Positions 15,397 to 24,419 are shown, counted from the stretch's first letter. The stretch: DNA of 64,000 nucleotides from Flavobacteriaceae bacterium (GCA_947451525.1 CANFZM010000001.1:124001-188000); one strand, 5' to 3'. Made by a program: numbers and translations. Notes: generated by a model from the letters alone, not told the origin.

Positions 15397-17163
15397 TTAG
15401 GCTAATTGCTTTTCTAAACTGGATATAATTTCGACTGCCTTATCATAATCTTGCTGAATCGCAACACTTGTTGAAGGCGCATATCGAGCCAATTCGCAAC
15501 TTTCGGTAAGGGTGATAAATTCTTTTACAGTACTAGAATCGGCATTTCGCGTAAGCAAAATCTCGGAGATTTTATCTTTACTCATTTCCGAAGTTTCAAT
15601 GCTTAATTTGGCTTTCAAGAAATTGTGCATTGCTTTTTCAAGTGCAATATAAAATGGCTCTTTGTGTTGGATTTGTTTTTGGGCTTCCGATAGATATTTC
15701 TTGGCCAACGCATTGGTTTTTCGTTTTTTATTTCCAACCACATCGGCATCTTCTGCTTCTTTTCTTTTTCTAAAAAGAATTAATGCCGGAATCCCTAAAA
15801 ATGGCAAAATAATTAAAGAATAAAACAATCCCGAACCTAAGAAATCATCCGATTGTACCGGTTGTAAAGTCGTTTTTTGTTTGATATAGGCAAATGCTTT
15901 GTTGGCGGTAACTGCCACTTTGGAAGTTCCAGAAGGGGTAGTTGCACCAGAATTAGCAATTCCTGGGCCGTCTAAAACATTCAACACTATTTCGGGAGAA
16001 GTGATGGTTTTATAACTTCTAGTACCTAAATCGAAATAGGTGAAACGCATCGATTTTATTGGAAAATTCCCTTTCGATTGCGGAATTATAGTGTATTTAT
16101 CGGCAATGCTTCCGGTCATTCCAGAAAGAGGAGTCGTAACATTTTCACTATGTTGCGGGTCGTACATTTCTAAAGTAGAAGGAACGACTGGTTTTGGCAA
16201 ACTAAATAATTTTAGATTCCCAGTTCCAGTAACAGAAACATCCAAATCAAGAGATTCGCCAAATTTTAAACCGGTTCTAGAAGGCGTAACTTTGAAGTTA
16301 AATTTCCCTACCGCACCCGAAAAGTCTTCTGGTTTTCCTGCTTCTGGCAAGGCTTTTACGTTAATTACATTACTTCCTGCAGAAACGCGTTTGCTATCGT
16401 CCACCAACTGCACTTGCCCAAAAAAGTTAGGTCTTCCCTTTGGAACTTGGCAATCAATGTCTAAAGAAAGCGGTTCGATTTCTAGTTTACCTGATTTTTG
16501 TGGATAAAGTACGGTTTTTCGCAATACAACATAACGGTAACGTTGGCCCTTAAACATTCCTTCTTCGGCAACTAATTGTTTGATGTCGATATTCTGGCTC
16601 CAAAAATCGTTGTATTTAGGTTTGTTCAATTCGCGCCAATTGGTAATTCCGATATTGAAACTAAAATACAATTTGTAAACCACCGTAATGGGTTCGTTTA
16701 CATAGGGATTGGTTTTAGAAATGTCGGCAACCAAATACAGATTATCATCCGCCTTTACTGCTGCTGGCTCGTTAGGATCATTGGGTTGTTGGACTGCATT
16801 GGTAACGTTGATTTTAATAGGCAACGTCTTGTAAATTTGGCCGTTAATTTCAATTATTGCTTGACGAATAACCAAATTTCCTTTCTGCAAAGGCAATAAA
16901 ATATAGGTGTACGATTTTTGAAAGGAACTTCTACCATTAATCCACGATTGGCTGATGGATTGGCTTGGCCCACCTACCACTCTAAAACCAGAGGCTTCAA
17001 AATTAGGTGGTACAAAGTTATCGCCATCTTCGTTCATAGAAAACTCGATGCGCACTCGTTCATTTAATCCCAAGGTATTTTTACTCACGTTGGCTTCAAA
17101 TTTTACTTGAGCTAATAGTGAGTTGGTTACAAATAAGACTATAAATACAATTATTCTTTTCAT
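15397..17163 (-). CDS. batD: BatD-family periplasmic protein
   Basis: A 588-residue protein: signal peptide 1-18, a long beta-sandwich periplasmic region (about 20-430) with the BatD-type start VKFEANVSKNTLGLNERVRI and a SYTYILLPLQKG segment, a membrane helix at about 448-468 (FYSLIILPFLGIPALILF), and a basic cytoplasmic tail with an ECF-like helical end. BatD proteins act with the von Willebrand proteins BatA and BatB at the inner membrane. It follows the PH-like gene by 61 bases. Confidence 0.85.
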   Translation of the reverse strand: MKRIIVFIVLFVTNSLLAQVKFEANVSKNTLGLNERVRIEFSMNEDGDNFVPPNFEASGFRVVGGPSQSISQSWINGRSSFQKSYTYILLPLQKGNLVIRQAIIEINGQIYKTLPIKINVTNAVQQPNDPNEPAAVKADDNLYLVADISKTNPYVNEPITVVYKLYFSFNIGITNWRELNKPKYNDFWSQNIDIKQLVAEEGMFKGQRYRYVVLRKTVLYPQKSGKLEIEPLSLDIDCQVPKGRPNFFGQVQLVDDSKRVSAGSNVINVKALPEAGKPEDFSGAVGKFNFKVTPSRTGLKFGESLDLDVSVTGTGNLKLFSLPKPVVPSTLEMYDPQHSENVTTPLSGMTGSIADKYTIIPQSKGNFPIKSMRFTYFDLGTRSYKTITSPEIVLNVLDGPGIANSGATTPSGTSKVAVTANKAFAYIKQKTTLQPVQSDDFLGSGLFYSLIILPFLGIPALILFRKRKEAEDADVVGNKKRKTNALAKKYLSEAQKQIQHKEPFYIALEKAMHNFLKAKLSIETSEMSKDKISEILLTRNADSSTVKEFITLTESCELARYAPSTSVAIQQDYDKAVEIISSLEKQLA

Positions 17164-17224
17164 TTTATGCTGAATTTATTTCAGTATCATTTTCATAATT
17201 CGTTTAATCTCTTGCACAATGAAT

Positions 17225-17713
17225 TTAATTATTTATCATTTTTTGGGATATCAAATCCATTGCTCTATGTCTATAATGAAAATCAATATATTTAAATTCA
17301 GAATTAGGTTGCCTTCTAAACATTGCAGGATGGTAATCTTCTTTATCCGTTATAAAAATGTTTTTTTGTCCAGCAAGTATAAATTTATCATAATCTGCTT
17401 TATCTATTTCTATTTTAACATTGCTTCCAGTAACATAAACTCCAAATGTTTTGATTTGGTTCCAATCAATATTCAAATCTTTAAACATAGATTTATATCT
17501 TATTCCATTATTTGATATTGTGATTTTTGCTGTCAACCCCCATATAATTAATACAACTATAAACAAGTCAATAGAAAATAAAAAAACAAAAAACAATTTA
17601 GGAACTTGTTCTACTTTTAAATAACTTTCAACATTCATAAATATTAAAAATCCGAATAAGATTATCATAAACAATCCGTTTGAACTTAAAATGTTAACTT
17701 TCGAGAATTTCAT
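17225..17713 (-). CDS. Membrane protein with PH-like domain, inserted in bat operon
   Basis: A 162-residue protein with two membrane helices (about 12-30 and 38-60) followed by a cytoplasmic domain whose strand pattern (KITISNNGIRYKSMFKDLNI, then DWNQIKTFGVYV) resembles bacterial PH-like domains. It is not one of the classical Bat proteins. It sits on the same strand between batC and batD with gaps of 25 and 61 bases, so it is almost certainly in the operon. Its base composition is more AT-rich than its neighbours, which could mean later acquisition. The PH-like assignment is by eye. Confidence 0.65.
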   Translation of the reverse strand: MKFSKVNILSSNGLFMIILFGFLIFMNVESYLKVEQVPKLFFVFLFSIDLFIVVLIIWGLTAKITISNNGIRYKSMFKDLNIDWNQIKTFGVYVTGSNVKIEIDKADYDKFILAGQKNIFITDKEDYHPAMFRRQPNSEFKYIDFHYRHRAMDLISQKMINN

Positions 17714-17738
17714 TGTGATTTTTTTTATAAAATATTAG

Positions 17739-18509
17739 TTACCAGTCTTTCTCTGGTTTTTTAGGATTGGCTTGCACTTTTTGAGCGTTTACCTTTTGTT
17801 GCACTTTTTTCTCTTCATTGTTCACGGCATCCAAAAGATTGTCAATTCGTTGTTTAGATGCTCCGCTTGGTTTGGGTTGTGGTTTATCGCCATCACCTTT
17901 GTCTTGCTTATCTTTTTTGTTGTTGCCGTCTTTTTTATCCTTGTCTTTGTTGTCGCCTTTATCTTTTTTGTCGTCTTTTTTATCTTTGTTAGGATCTTTC
18001 TTGTCGTCCTTTTTATCCTTGTCTTTGTTCTTATCCTTATTTTTGTCCTTGTCTTTATCCTTGTTTTTGTCTTTTGGTGGCGGATTATCCTTCAGCATTT
18101 TTTTTGCTAAAGCATAATTATAACGTGTTTCCTCATCAGACGGATCGTTTCGTAAGGCATTTTTATAGGCTTCTATAGCATTGGTGTAATCCTTCTCTTT
18201 CATCATAGAATTACCAATATTGTGGTACGCCTGGTGTTTTTCTGGTTTGGTTTTGGCGTCTTTTATTGCTTTTTCAAATTGGTATTTGGCCTCGGCAGGT
18301 TGGTTTTGTTTGTAAATGGTGGTTCCTAAATTATAGGAAGCAATAGATTTCTTTTTGAACTTCGCTTGCGATAAACGGTAATCTGCCTCCGCATCGGCGT
18401 AGTTTTTATCGGCAAATTTTTCATTGCCTTGTGGCAAAAATTTATCCTTCTCTTGGGCTTTAACCACAAAAGAAATTAGAATTAAACAAAATGCTATATA
18501 TTTTTTCAT
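17739..18509 (-). CDS. batC: BatC: TPR protein with Lys/Asp-rich tail
   Basis: A 257-residue periplasmic protein. Signal peptide 1-18, TPR repeats at about 22-140 (KFADKNYADAEADYRLSQA, then YHNIGNSMMKEKDYTNAIEA), then about 75 residues built almost only of Lys, Asp and Asn (KDKNKDKDKD-type), and a short C-terminal helix. I start at the ATG at 18509 (MKKYIAFC), which gives a proper signal peptide; the upstream in-frame Met at 18569 would prepend 20 residues without one and lies near a dispersed repeat. BatC is the usual TPR member between BatB and BatD. Confidence 0.85.
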   Translation of the reverse strand: MKKYIAFCLILISFVVKAQEKDKFLPQGNEKFADKNYADAEADYRLSQAKFKKKSIASYNLGTTIYKQNQPAEAKYQFEKAIKDAKTKPEKHQAYHNIGNSMMKEKDYTNAIEAYKNALRNDPSDEETRYNYALAKKMLKDNPPPKDKNKDKDKDKNKDKNKDKDKKDDKKDPNKDKKDDKKDKGDNKDKDKKDGNNKKDKQDKGDGDKPQPKPSGASKQRIDNLLDAVNNEEKKVQQKVNAQKVQANPKKPEKDW

Positions 18510-18559
18510 ATAATTTAAACCTGTAATTTGGGAGTTAAAATAGTTTATATTCATCTCCC

Positions 18560-18602
18560 AAAACCTCACCCCCGGCCCCTCTCCAAAGGAGAGGGGAGCT
18601 GA
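18560..18602. repeat. GC-rich hairpin element
   Basis: CCCCTCTCC (18576-18584), loop AAA, GGAGAGGGG (18588-18596), preceded by CCTCACCCCCGG. It stands out sharply in AT-rich DNA. The same word is familiar from intergenic repeats in many bacteria. It lies between batB and batC inside the operon. Confidence 0.75.
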
Positions 18603-18619
18603 GTCGTGATTATTTTATG

Positions 18620-19666
18620 TTATTTTTTTTCTTCATTAAACAAATTCATTTTTCGAACCCATTTGGTTTTTCTTTCGGTTAAGAAAATATCCAAAAACAA
18701 GCAGAAAAATCCAAAACCTAAAAACCATTGGAATTGCGATTTATAATCGGCCATCATCGTACCTTCAAATTCGGTTTTTTGGGTGTTATCCAATACTTTT
18801 TTTACGTAATCCAAGACGGTTTTGGTAGAATTTCCATCTACATAACCTCCCCCTTTAGTGCTTTTGGCAATAGCAGCCAAAACGGAAGCATTTCTTTTGG
18901 TAATCACCACTTGGTTGTCCTGGTCTTTTTGAAAACTCTCTACAACACCATTTCTTTTTAATGGAATCGGACCTCCATTTTCGGTTCCAACGCCAACGGT
19001 AACTATTTTTAATCCTAATTTTTGAGCATCTTCCGCAGCGTTTTGCGCATTATCCGAATGGTCTTCCCCATCTGAAATAATCACTAACAACTTATTGGTT
19101 TTGTCTTTTTTGTCAAAGAAATTATTGGCAGCCAAATCAATCGCTTGATCAATAGAAGTCCCTTGAGAAGAGATCATACCAGGATTCATCGTTTGCAAAA
19201 ACATCTTAGCCACAGCATAATCGGAAGTCATTGGCAATACCGGAAATGCGCTCCCTGAATAGGCAATAATTCCTATTCTGTCGCTTCCTAATTGGTTAAT
19301 TAATTGCGAAACGATTTGCTTACTTTTTTCTAAACGGTTGGGTGCAACGTCTTCCGCCAACATACTTTTAGAAACATCAATTGCGAAAACAATATCAATT
19401 CCTTGGCGTTTTACTTTTTCCATTTTAGTTCCCATTTTTGGGTTAACCAATGCCAAAATTAAAAATGTCAAGCCCAATATAACCAAAACAAATTTCAAGG
19501 TTGGCTTGAACAACGATTTCTCTGGACTTAATTTTTTAATCAAATCCAAATCGCCAAATGCTGCCTGTTTTTTGCGTTTCCAATATTGCACATACAGAAA
19601 TAGTAGCACCAATAGTGGCACAACAAATAACAGATACAAATATCCTTTTTCTTCTAACTCGTACAT
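18620..19666 (-). CDS. batB: BatB: von Willebrand A domain membrane protein
   Basis: A 348-residue inner-membrane protein. Membrane helices at about 10-27 and 58-76, a VWA domain at about 90-290 with a complete MIDAS start (D97, S99, S101 in FAIDVSKSMLAED) and SDGEDHSD near 198, and a C-terminal helix at about 312-330. VWA domains bind metal and mediate protein contacts. It is a paralogue of batA just upstream. The start is the only Met near the first helix. Confidence 0.9.
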   Translation of the reverse strand: MYELEEKGYLYLLFVVPLLVLLFLYVQYWKRKKQAAFGDLDLIKKLSPEKSLFKPTLKFVLVILGLTFLILALVNPKMGTKMEKVKRQGIDIVFAIDVSKSMLAEDVAPNRLEKSKQIVSQLINQLGSDRIGIIAYSGSAFPVLPMTSDYAVAKMFLQTMNPGMISSQGTSIDQAIDLAANNFFDKKDKTNKLLVIISDGEDHSDNAQNAAEDAQKLGLKIVTVGVGTENGGPIPLKRNGVVESFQKDQDNQVVITKRNASVLAAIAKSTKGGGYVDGNSTKTVLDYVKKVLDNTQKTEFEGTMMADYKSQFQWFLGFGFFCLFLDIFLTERKTKWVRKMNLFNEEKK

Positions 19667-19680
19667 ATTTTTTCTTTTTT

Positions 19681-19741
19681 GTCATTCTGACGAAGGAAGA
19701 ATCTAATCCAATTTATGAGATTCTTCCTTCGTCAGAATGAC
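19681..19741. repeat. Perfect 24-bp inverted repeat between batA and batB
   Basis: Arms 19681-19704 and 19718-19741 are exact reverse complements with a 13-base loop. The outer ends read GTCATTCTGACGAAGG. The element fills most of the gap and belongs to the REP-like family also seen at 28886. In RNA it would form a very stable hairpin in the middle of the operon. Confidence 0.85.
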
Positions 19742-19749
19742 AAGTTTGT

Positions 19750-20754
19750 CTATATAAAACTCCTAAAAATGGTGTTTCTTAATAAAACTTCCAAAAACAA
19801 TAAAATCCCTGCAATCCATACAAAGGGTCTAAATTTCTCATCGTAATCGTAGAATTTCAACTCTTGTATATCGGTGGTTTCTAATTTATTGATTTCGTTG
19901 TAAATACTTTCTAACTTGCTGTTGCTATTGGCTCTAAAATATTTTCCTCCGGTGTTTCCTGCAATGGTTCTCATCAATTTTTCATCAATTTCAACTGGCA
20001 TCATTTTGTATAAAAACCCTTTTCCGTTAGGAGCATACGCATACGGAAATTCGGCCATACCATTAGAACCTAATCCGATAGTATATACTTTAATGCCGTA
20101 TTCTTTTGCAATTTCCGAAGCAGTTTCTGGTTCAATAAATCCCGAATTATTTACCCCATCGGTAAGCAAAATGATAATCTTACTTTTGGCTTTACTATCT
20201 TTTAATCGGTTTACAGCTGTGGTCAATCCCATACCAATTCCGGTACCGTCTTGCAGCACATTGTCGTATTTTATATCTCGAATGGCTTCTTTAACTATGG
20301 CTTTATCGCTGGTTACGGGAGTTTTTGTATAGGCTTCTGCAGCATAAACTACCACGCCAATTCTATCATTTGGTCTAGCATCCACAAAATTAGAAGCCAC
20401 TTCCTTTAAGGCTTCCATACGGTTTGGTCGTAAATCTTTGGCCAACATACTGCTGGAAAGGTCAATTGCCATAACGATATCAATTCCTTTAGTGGTTTTG
20501 GTTTGGTTGCTAATATCCACCGTTCTTGGACGTGCTAGGGCAATTATCAAAGAACTTAAAGCCATAATTCTTAAAACATTTAAATAGGGTTTTAATTTTG
20601 CTAAAGTCGATTTGGAGGTCTTGAAACCGCTAACCGAACTTATTTTTAAGGTTGCCGATTGTTGCTTGCGTTTAAAGAAAAGCCATGCTATTGCAAATGG
20701 AAGTGTCAAAAACAACCAAAAAAATTCCGGATTTAAAAAAGTTACTTTATCCAT
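19750..20754 (-). CDS. batA: BatA: von Willebrand A domain membrane protein
   Basis: A 334-residue inner-membrane protein with helices at about 10-27 and 60-76, a VWA domain at about 88-290 with MIDAS D98, S100, S102 (MAIDLSSSMLAKD) and LTDGVNNSG, and a C-terminal helix at about 312-330. It overlaps the upstream gene by one base (TAATG), so translation is coupled. BatA and BatB are paralogues and are thought to form a complex. Confidence 0.9.
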   Translation of the reverse strand: MDKVTFLNPEFFWLFLTLPFAIAWLFFKRKQQSATLKISSVSGFKTSKSTLAKLKPYLNVLRIMALSSLIIALARPRTVDISNQTKTTKGIDIVMAIDLSSSMLAKDLRPNRMEALKEVASNFVDARPNDRIGVVVYAAEAYTKTPVTSDKAIVKEAIRDIKYDNVLQDGTGIGMGLTTAVNRLKDSKAKSKIIILLTDGVNNSGFIEPETASEIAKEYGIKVYTIGLGSNGMAEFPYAYAPNGKGFLYKMMPVEIDEKLMRTIAGNTGGKYFRANSNSKLESIYNEINKLETTDIQELKFYDYDEKFRPFVWIAGILLFLEVLLRNTIFRSFI

Positions 20755-22379
20755 TATTCCTTGTCGTTTTTAAGTTCCACCGAATTGATAATTCGCTCCA
20801 AAATCTTTTTCCCATACTCGTCCCCTTCTTTATAGGAAACTATTATTTCTTGTAACCCGCCATCTTGTTTGAACAACAAAATTTCGTAATACAATTTCTG
20901 ACTTTTATTTTGGATTTTATCCAACATCACCATCGTGCCGTATGCTTTAACTCCGGTAATGCCTTTTACAGTATTGAAATCCTCTTGTTTGAAGATGATA
21001 TTTTGACCGCCCATTGCTTCCCAAGATTTGGTGTTTCCTTCTAAAACGGTGTCAAAATTTACCTCCGTTTCCGTTTTATATTTTACTGTGGAAACTACTA
21101 TATTAAACGAATCCATCATGCTTCCGTAACCAAACATTTGCATTTCTTTCAAAACGGCATAAGCATCTTTAGGAAGGATTTTGGTAACATCCATTCGTTT
21201 CAAAACTTTTGGCGTTTCAATTTTTACTCCTGGATTTCCGTATTCGCTATACACCCATTCGCCTTCCGCCAATTCTTTTGTAGGATGACCAATAAAATTG
21301 TCTTTTACATAATCCCATCCTTTAAAATAAATCAAAGCCAACAACGACAGCAATAATACAGTGATTACAATTCCAATGGTGGTAATAATTCGAACTTGTT
21401 TTTGTTTTTTCAACTTTTGAATTCTAGCCAATTCACGCTGTTGTTCGTTCCATGCTTCCAATTCATCGTTTTGTTCCACCACCGTTGGAATGGCTTTGTG
21501 AATGGTAACTATAGAACTAGAAATGCGTTTTTTATCTTCTTCAATTTCAAAATCTAATGGTTTTACTTTTGCAAATTTTACTAAATCGGCTTGCATCAAA
21601 ACCTTTTCTAGATTCTCTAAAGTTTCCTTGGAAAGTTTCAGTTTCTTTTGATTTGCCACTCTTCGCAAACCCGCAATAAGTTCGGAAGTAGTGCTTTCCA
21701 TTGCTGGGATTTCAATTTCTTCTTCAATATAATTTCGAGCGATATTGGTAAGTTCCGAATAATAGGATTTCACTTCTCCCTTTTGCCAAAGTTCTTTGGT
21801 TTCTAATTGTTGCAACAGCGAAGTTGCTTTTTCAATTGGCGAGGTGTAAATTGGTTCTTCTTCTTGTGGGCGGTTTTGGTATTTTTTAATTAACCAATAG
21901 GCCAAGGATGCAATTCCTACTAATAGTAAAATTCCTAATAGATATTTCCACCAATTGCTGGAAGTTTCTACTTGTGCAACGTCTTTAACATCGTACATTT
22001 TTTGCTTTAAAGTATCCACTTTTACATTGAAAACCTCCACTTTTAAACTATCCGAAAAGGTTGGTTTCCCATTAATCAATATAGCAATTCTCGGAATAGT
22101 GAATTTGCCCGAATCGAATTGGGTTACCCCGTATTTCTTGATTAACTCCCATCTATCGTTGGTTTTTACTGTATCGATTTTATAGGAATTTATTACTTCT
22201 AGAGCGCCAAAGTTTTTTGCTTTCGGAAAAACCACTTTGTCTTTATTCGTAACTGATGCTTTCAAGGTTATCTTGAATTCGGCTCCAATTTTATTTCGAG
22301 TTGTGTCAATAGAAGTCGTGACTTTTTGGGCAAAAAGTGTTGATGATAAAAGTAATAATAAATATAATTTCAATTTCAT
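20754..22379 (-). CDS. BatD-like membrane protein upstream of batA
   Basis: A 541-residue protein with a signal peptide (1-17), a periplasmic beta domain (about 18-130) that starts like BatD (VTTSIDTTRNKIGAEFKITL), a membrane helix at about 144-165, a cytoplasmic helical region, a second helix at about 333-352 and a C-terminal domain (about 370-541) that I do not recognise. It lies between the DUF58 gene and batA. It is probably related to the BatD/DUF4381 group found at this position in VWA operons. Confidence 0.75.
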   Translation of the reverse strand: MKLKLYLLLLLSSTLFAQKVTTSIDTTRNKIGAEFKITLKASVTNKDKVVFPKAKNFGALEVINSYKIDTVKTNDRWELIKKYGVTQFDSGKFTIPRIAILINGKPTFSDSLKVEVFNVKVDTLKQKMYDVKDVAQVETSSNWWKYLLGILLLVGIASLAYWLIKKYQNRPQEEEPIYTSPIEKATSLLQQLETKELWQKGEVKSYYSELTNIARNYIEEEIEIPAMESTTSELIAGLRRVANQKKLKLSKETLENLEKVLMQADLVKFAKVKPLDFEIEEDKKRISSSIVTIHKAIPTVVEQNDELEAWNEQQRELARIQKLKKQKQVRIITTIGIVITVLLLSLLALIYFKGWDYVKDNFIGHPTKELAEGEWVYSEYGNPGVKIETPKVLKRMDVTKILPKDAYAVLKEMQMFGYGSMMDSFNIVVSTVKYKTETEVNFDTVLEGNTKSWEAMGGQNIIFKQEDFNTVKGITGVKAYGTMVMLDKIQNKSQKLYYEILLFKQDGGLQEIIVSYKEGDEYGKKILERIINSVELKNDKE

Positions 22380-22393
22380 TTTGTTCTATTATA

Positions 22394-22466
22394 CCTAACG
22401 GTTAAAAAAGGGTTAGGATATTTAATCTTGTTTAGATACCTAACAGGTTAAAAAAAACCTGTTAGG
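22394..22466. repeat. Two CCTAAC...GTTAGG hairpins
   Basis: The second hairpin is perfect: CCTAACAGGTT (22439-22449), six A, AACCTGTTAGG (22456-22466). The first (22394-22417) is a degenerate version with six paired bases. They fill the gap between the DUF58 gene and the BatD-like gene. Confidence 0.75.
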
Positions 22467-22475
22467 ATATTTATT

Positions 22476-23342
22476 TTATCTTGATTTAAAATAACCCAAT
22501 AATTTGGTTACATAACTTTCGTCCACACGAGTATTTACAGTCCCTGAACCACATTTAGAAAATATTTCTTTGAAATACGTTACTTTCTCGTGGTAGTTTT
22601 TTTCATAGTTCATTCGAACGCTTTTGGAACTCGTATCTACAACTAGAATTTCACCCGATTCGGCGTCTTCCATTTCCACCATCCCAATGTTTGGCATTTT
22701 TTCTTCGCGAATATCGTATACTCGAATTCCGGTGATGTCGTGTTTTTTACCTGCAATTTTCAACGTTTTCTCGTAATCTTCTTCCACCATAAAATCGGAA
22801 ATCAGAAATACAATTGCTTTTTTCTTTTGTGTTGCCGATAAAAATTTAAGGGCTTGCGACAAATCAGTTTTCTTGCTTTTTGGTTGGAATTCAATCAATT
22901 CGCGGATGATTCGCAACACATGGGATTTTCCTTTTTTGGGCGGAATATACAATTCGATGCCATCAGAAAATAAAATCAAGCCTATTTTATCGTTGTTTTG
23001 CGTTGCCGAAAATGCCATTGTTGCGGCAATTTCAGTAACTATTTCACTTTTGAGTTGGTTTTTAGTTCCAAAACTTTCCGATCCCGAAATATCTACCATT
23101 AACATCATGGTAAGTTCGCGTTCTTCTTCAAAAACTTTTACGTGGGCTTCGTTATAGCGTGCCGTAACGTTCCAATCGATAGCACGAATATCATCGCCAA
23201 ACTGGTATTGGCGCACTTCCGAGAAGGTCATACCACGCCCTTTAAATGACGTGTGGTATTCCCCCGAAAAGATATGATCGCTCAATCGTCGGGTTTTGAT
23301 TTCTATTTTACGAACTTTACTAAGTAGGTCTTTCGTCTCCAT
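22476..23342 (-). CDS. DUF58 domain protein of the MoxR-Bat operon
   Basis: A 288-residue cytoplasmic protein with the DUF58 signature FGDDIRAIDWNVTARYNE (about residues 48-65) followed by a VWA-like fold (MLMVDISGSESFGT, with a DxSxS-type metal site at D88). DUF58 proteins are encoded beside moxR in most phyla and are thought to work with the ATPase. It starts 72 bases after moxR, the gap being a heptad hairpin. Confidence 0.9.
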   Translation of the reverse strand: METKDLLSKVRKIEIKTRRLSDHIFSGEYHTSFKGRGMTFSEVRQYQFGDDIRAIDWNVTARYNEAHVKVFEEERELTMMLMVDISGSESFGTKNQLKSEIVTEIAATMAFSATQNNDKIGLILFSDGIELYIPPKKGKSHVLRIIRELIEFQPKSKKTDLSQALKFLSATQKKKAIVFLISDFMVEEDYEKTLKIAGKKHDITGIRVYDIREEKMPNIGMVEMEDAESGEILVVDTSSKSVRMNYEKNYHEKVTYFKEIFSKCGSGTVNTRVDESYVTKLLGYFKSR

Positions 23343-23349
23343 TTTTATG

Positions 23350-23410
23350 AGTGCTCAGTGTTCAGTGTTCGGTGCTCAGTCTGATTACTGAACACGGAAC
23401 ACTGCCAACT
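23350..23410. repeat. Heptad repeat, inverted halves, between moxR and DUF58
   Basis: AGTGCTC, AGTGTTC, AGTGTTC, GGTGCTC then AGTCTGATT and the inverted units ACTGAAC, ACGGAAC, ACTGCCA, ACT. The arms 23363-23379 and 23388-23404 pair with two mismatches. It ends 5 bases from the moxR stop. Confidence 0.8.
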
Positions 23411-23414
23411 AAAT

Positions 23415-24419
23415 TTAAGGAACCTCTATTTCGTTTACGATTTTGTTGATAATATCTACAGAAGTGATATTTTCGGCTTCGGCTTCGTAAGTGATTCCGA
23501 TTCTATGGCGCAATACATCGTGTACTACAGCGCGAACATCTTCTGGAATTACATACCCACGACGCTTGATAAAGGCATAACATTTAGCAGCAGTTGCTAA
23601 GTTGATGCTTCCACGTGGTGATGCTCCGAAACTGATAAGTGGTTTTAAATGTTCTAATTTGTATTGCTCTGGAAAACGAGTTGCGAATACAATATCTAAA
23701 ATATATTTTTCGATTTTTTCGTCCATATATACTTCACGAACGGCTTCTTGCGCGCGCAAGATTTGTTCAACAGAAACTACTTGGTTTACTTTTTCGTAAG
23801 CGCCTTTTAAGTTTTGACGAACCACCATGCGTTCTTCTTCCATCTTAGGATAGTCGATAACGGTTTTTAGCATGAAACGATCCACTTGTGCTTCAGGTAA
23901 CGGATAGGTTCCTTCTTGCTCAATTGGATTTTGAGTTGCTAATACTAAAAATGGTCTATCTAATTTAAAAGTAGTGTCGCCAATAGTGACTTGTTTTTCT
24001 TGCATGGCTTCCAACAAAGCCGATTGTACTTTGGCTGGCGCACGATTGATCTCATCGGCAAGGACGAAATTTGCAAAAATTGGTCCTTTTTTAATAGAAA
24101 ATTCGTTGGCTTTAATGTTGTAAATCATCGTACCAATAACATCGGCAGGCAATAAATCAGGAGTAAATTGGATTCTACTAAAACTTCCGTGGATGGCCTG
24201 CGACAAGGTATTTATGGCTAAGGTCTTTGCTAATCCGGGAACTCCTTCAAGCAAGATGTGTCCTTGTCCTAAAAGTCCAATTAACAATCGTTCTACCATG
24301 TGTTTTTGACCCACAATTACTTTGTTCATTTCCATGGTAAGTAAGTCGATAAAAGCACTTTCTCTTTCAATTTTTTCATTGATTGCTCTAATGTCTAAAG
24401 CAGCAACATTTTCTTCCAT
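23415..24419 (-). CDS. MoxR-family AAA+ ATPase
   Basis: A 334-residue AAA+ ATPase. Walker A is GVPGLAKT at residues 59-66, Walker B LADEINRAP around 120-128, sensor 1 LATQNPIEQEGTYPLPEAQ near 160, and an arginine-finger region in GASPRGSINL near 268. MoxR ATPases act as chaperones for metal- or VWA-containing partners; here those would be DUF58, BatA and BatB. It is the first gene of the nine-gene minus-strand operon. No TAnnTTTG box is evident upstream. Confidence 0.9.
   Translation of the reverse strand: MEENVAALDIRAINEKIERESAFIDLLTMEMNKVIVGQKHMVERLLIGLLGQGHILLEGVPGLAKTLAINTLSQAIHGSFSRIQFTPDLLPADVIGTMIYNIKANEFSIKKGPIFANFVLADEINRAPAKVQSALLEAMQEKQVTIGDTTFKLDRPFLVLATQNPIEQEGTYPLPEAQVDRFMLKTVIDYPKMEEERMVVRQNLKGAYEKVNQVVSVEQILRAQEAVREVYMDEKIEKYILDIVFATRFPEQYKLEHLKPLISFGASPRGSINLATAAKCYAFIKRRGYVIPEDVRAVVHDVLRHRIGITYEAEAENITSVDIINKIVNEIEVP

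Noticed and set aside
17772..18117. Two overlapping hydrophobic frames antisense to batC
   Set aside because: They arise from reading the Lys/Asp codon tract backwards (Leu/Phe/Val-rich); no start or promoter supports them.
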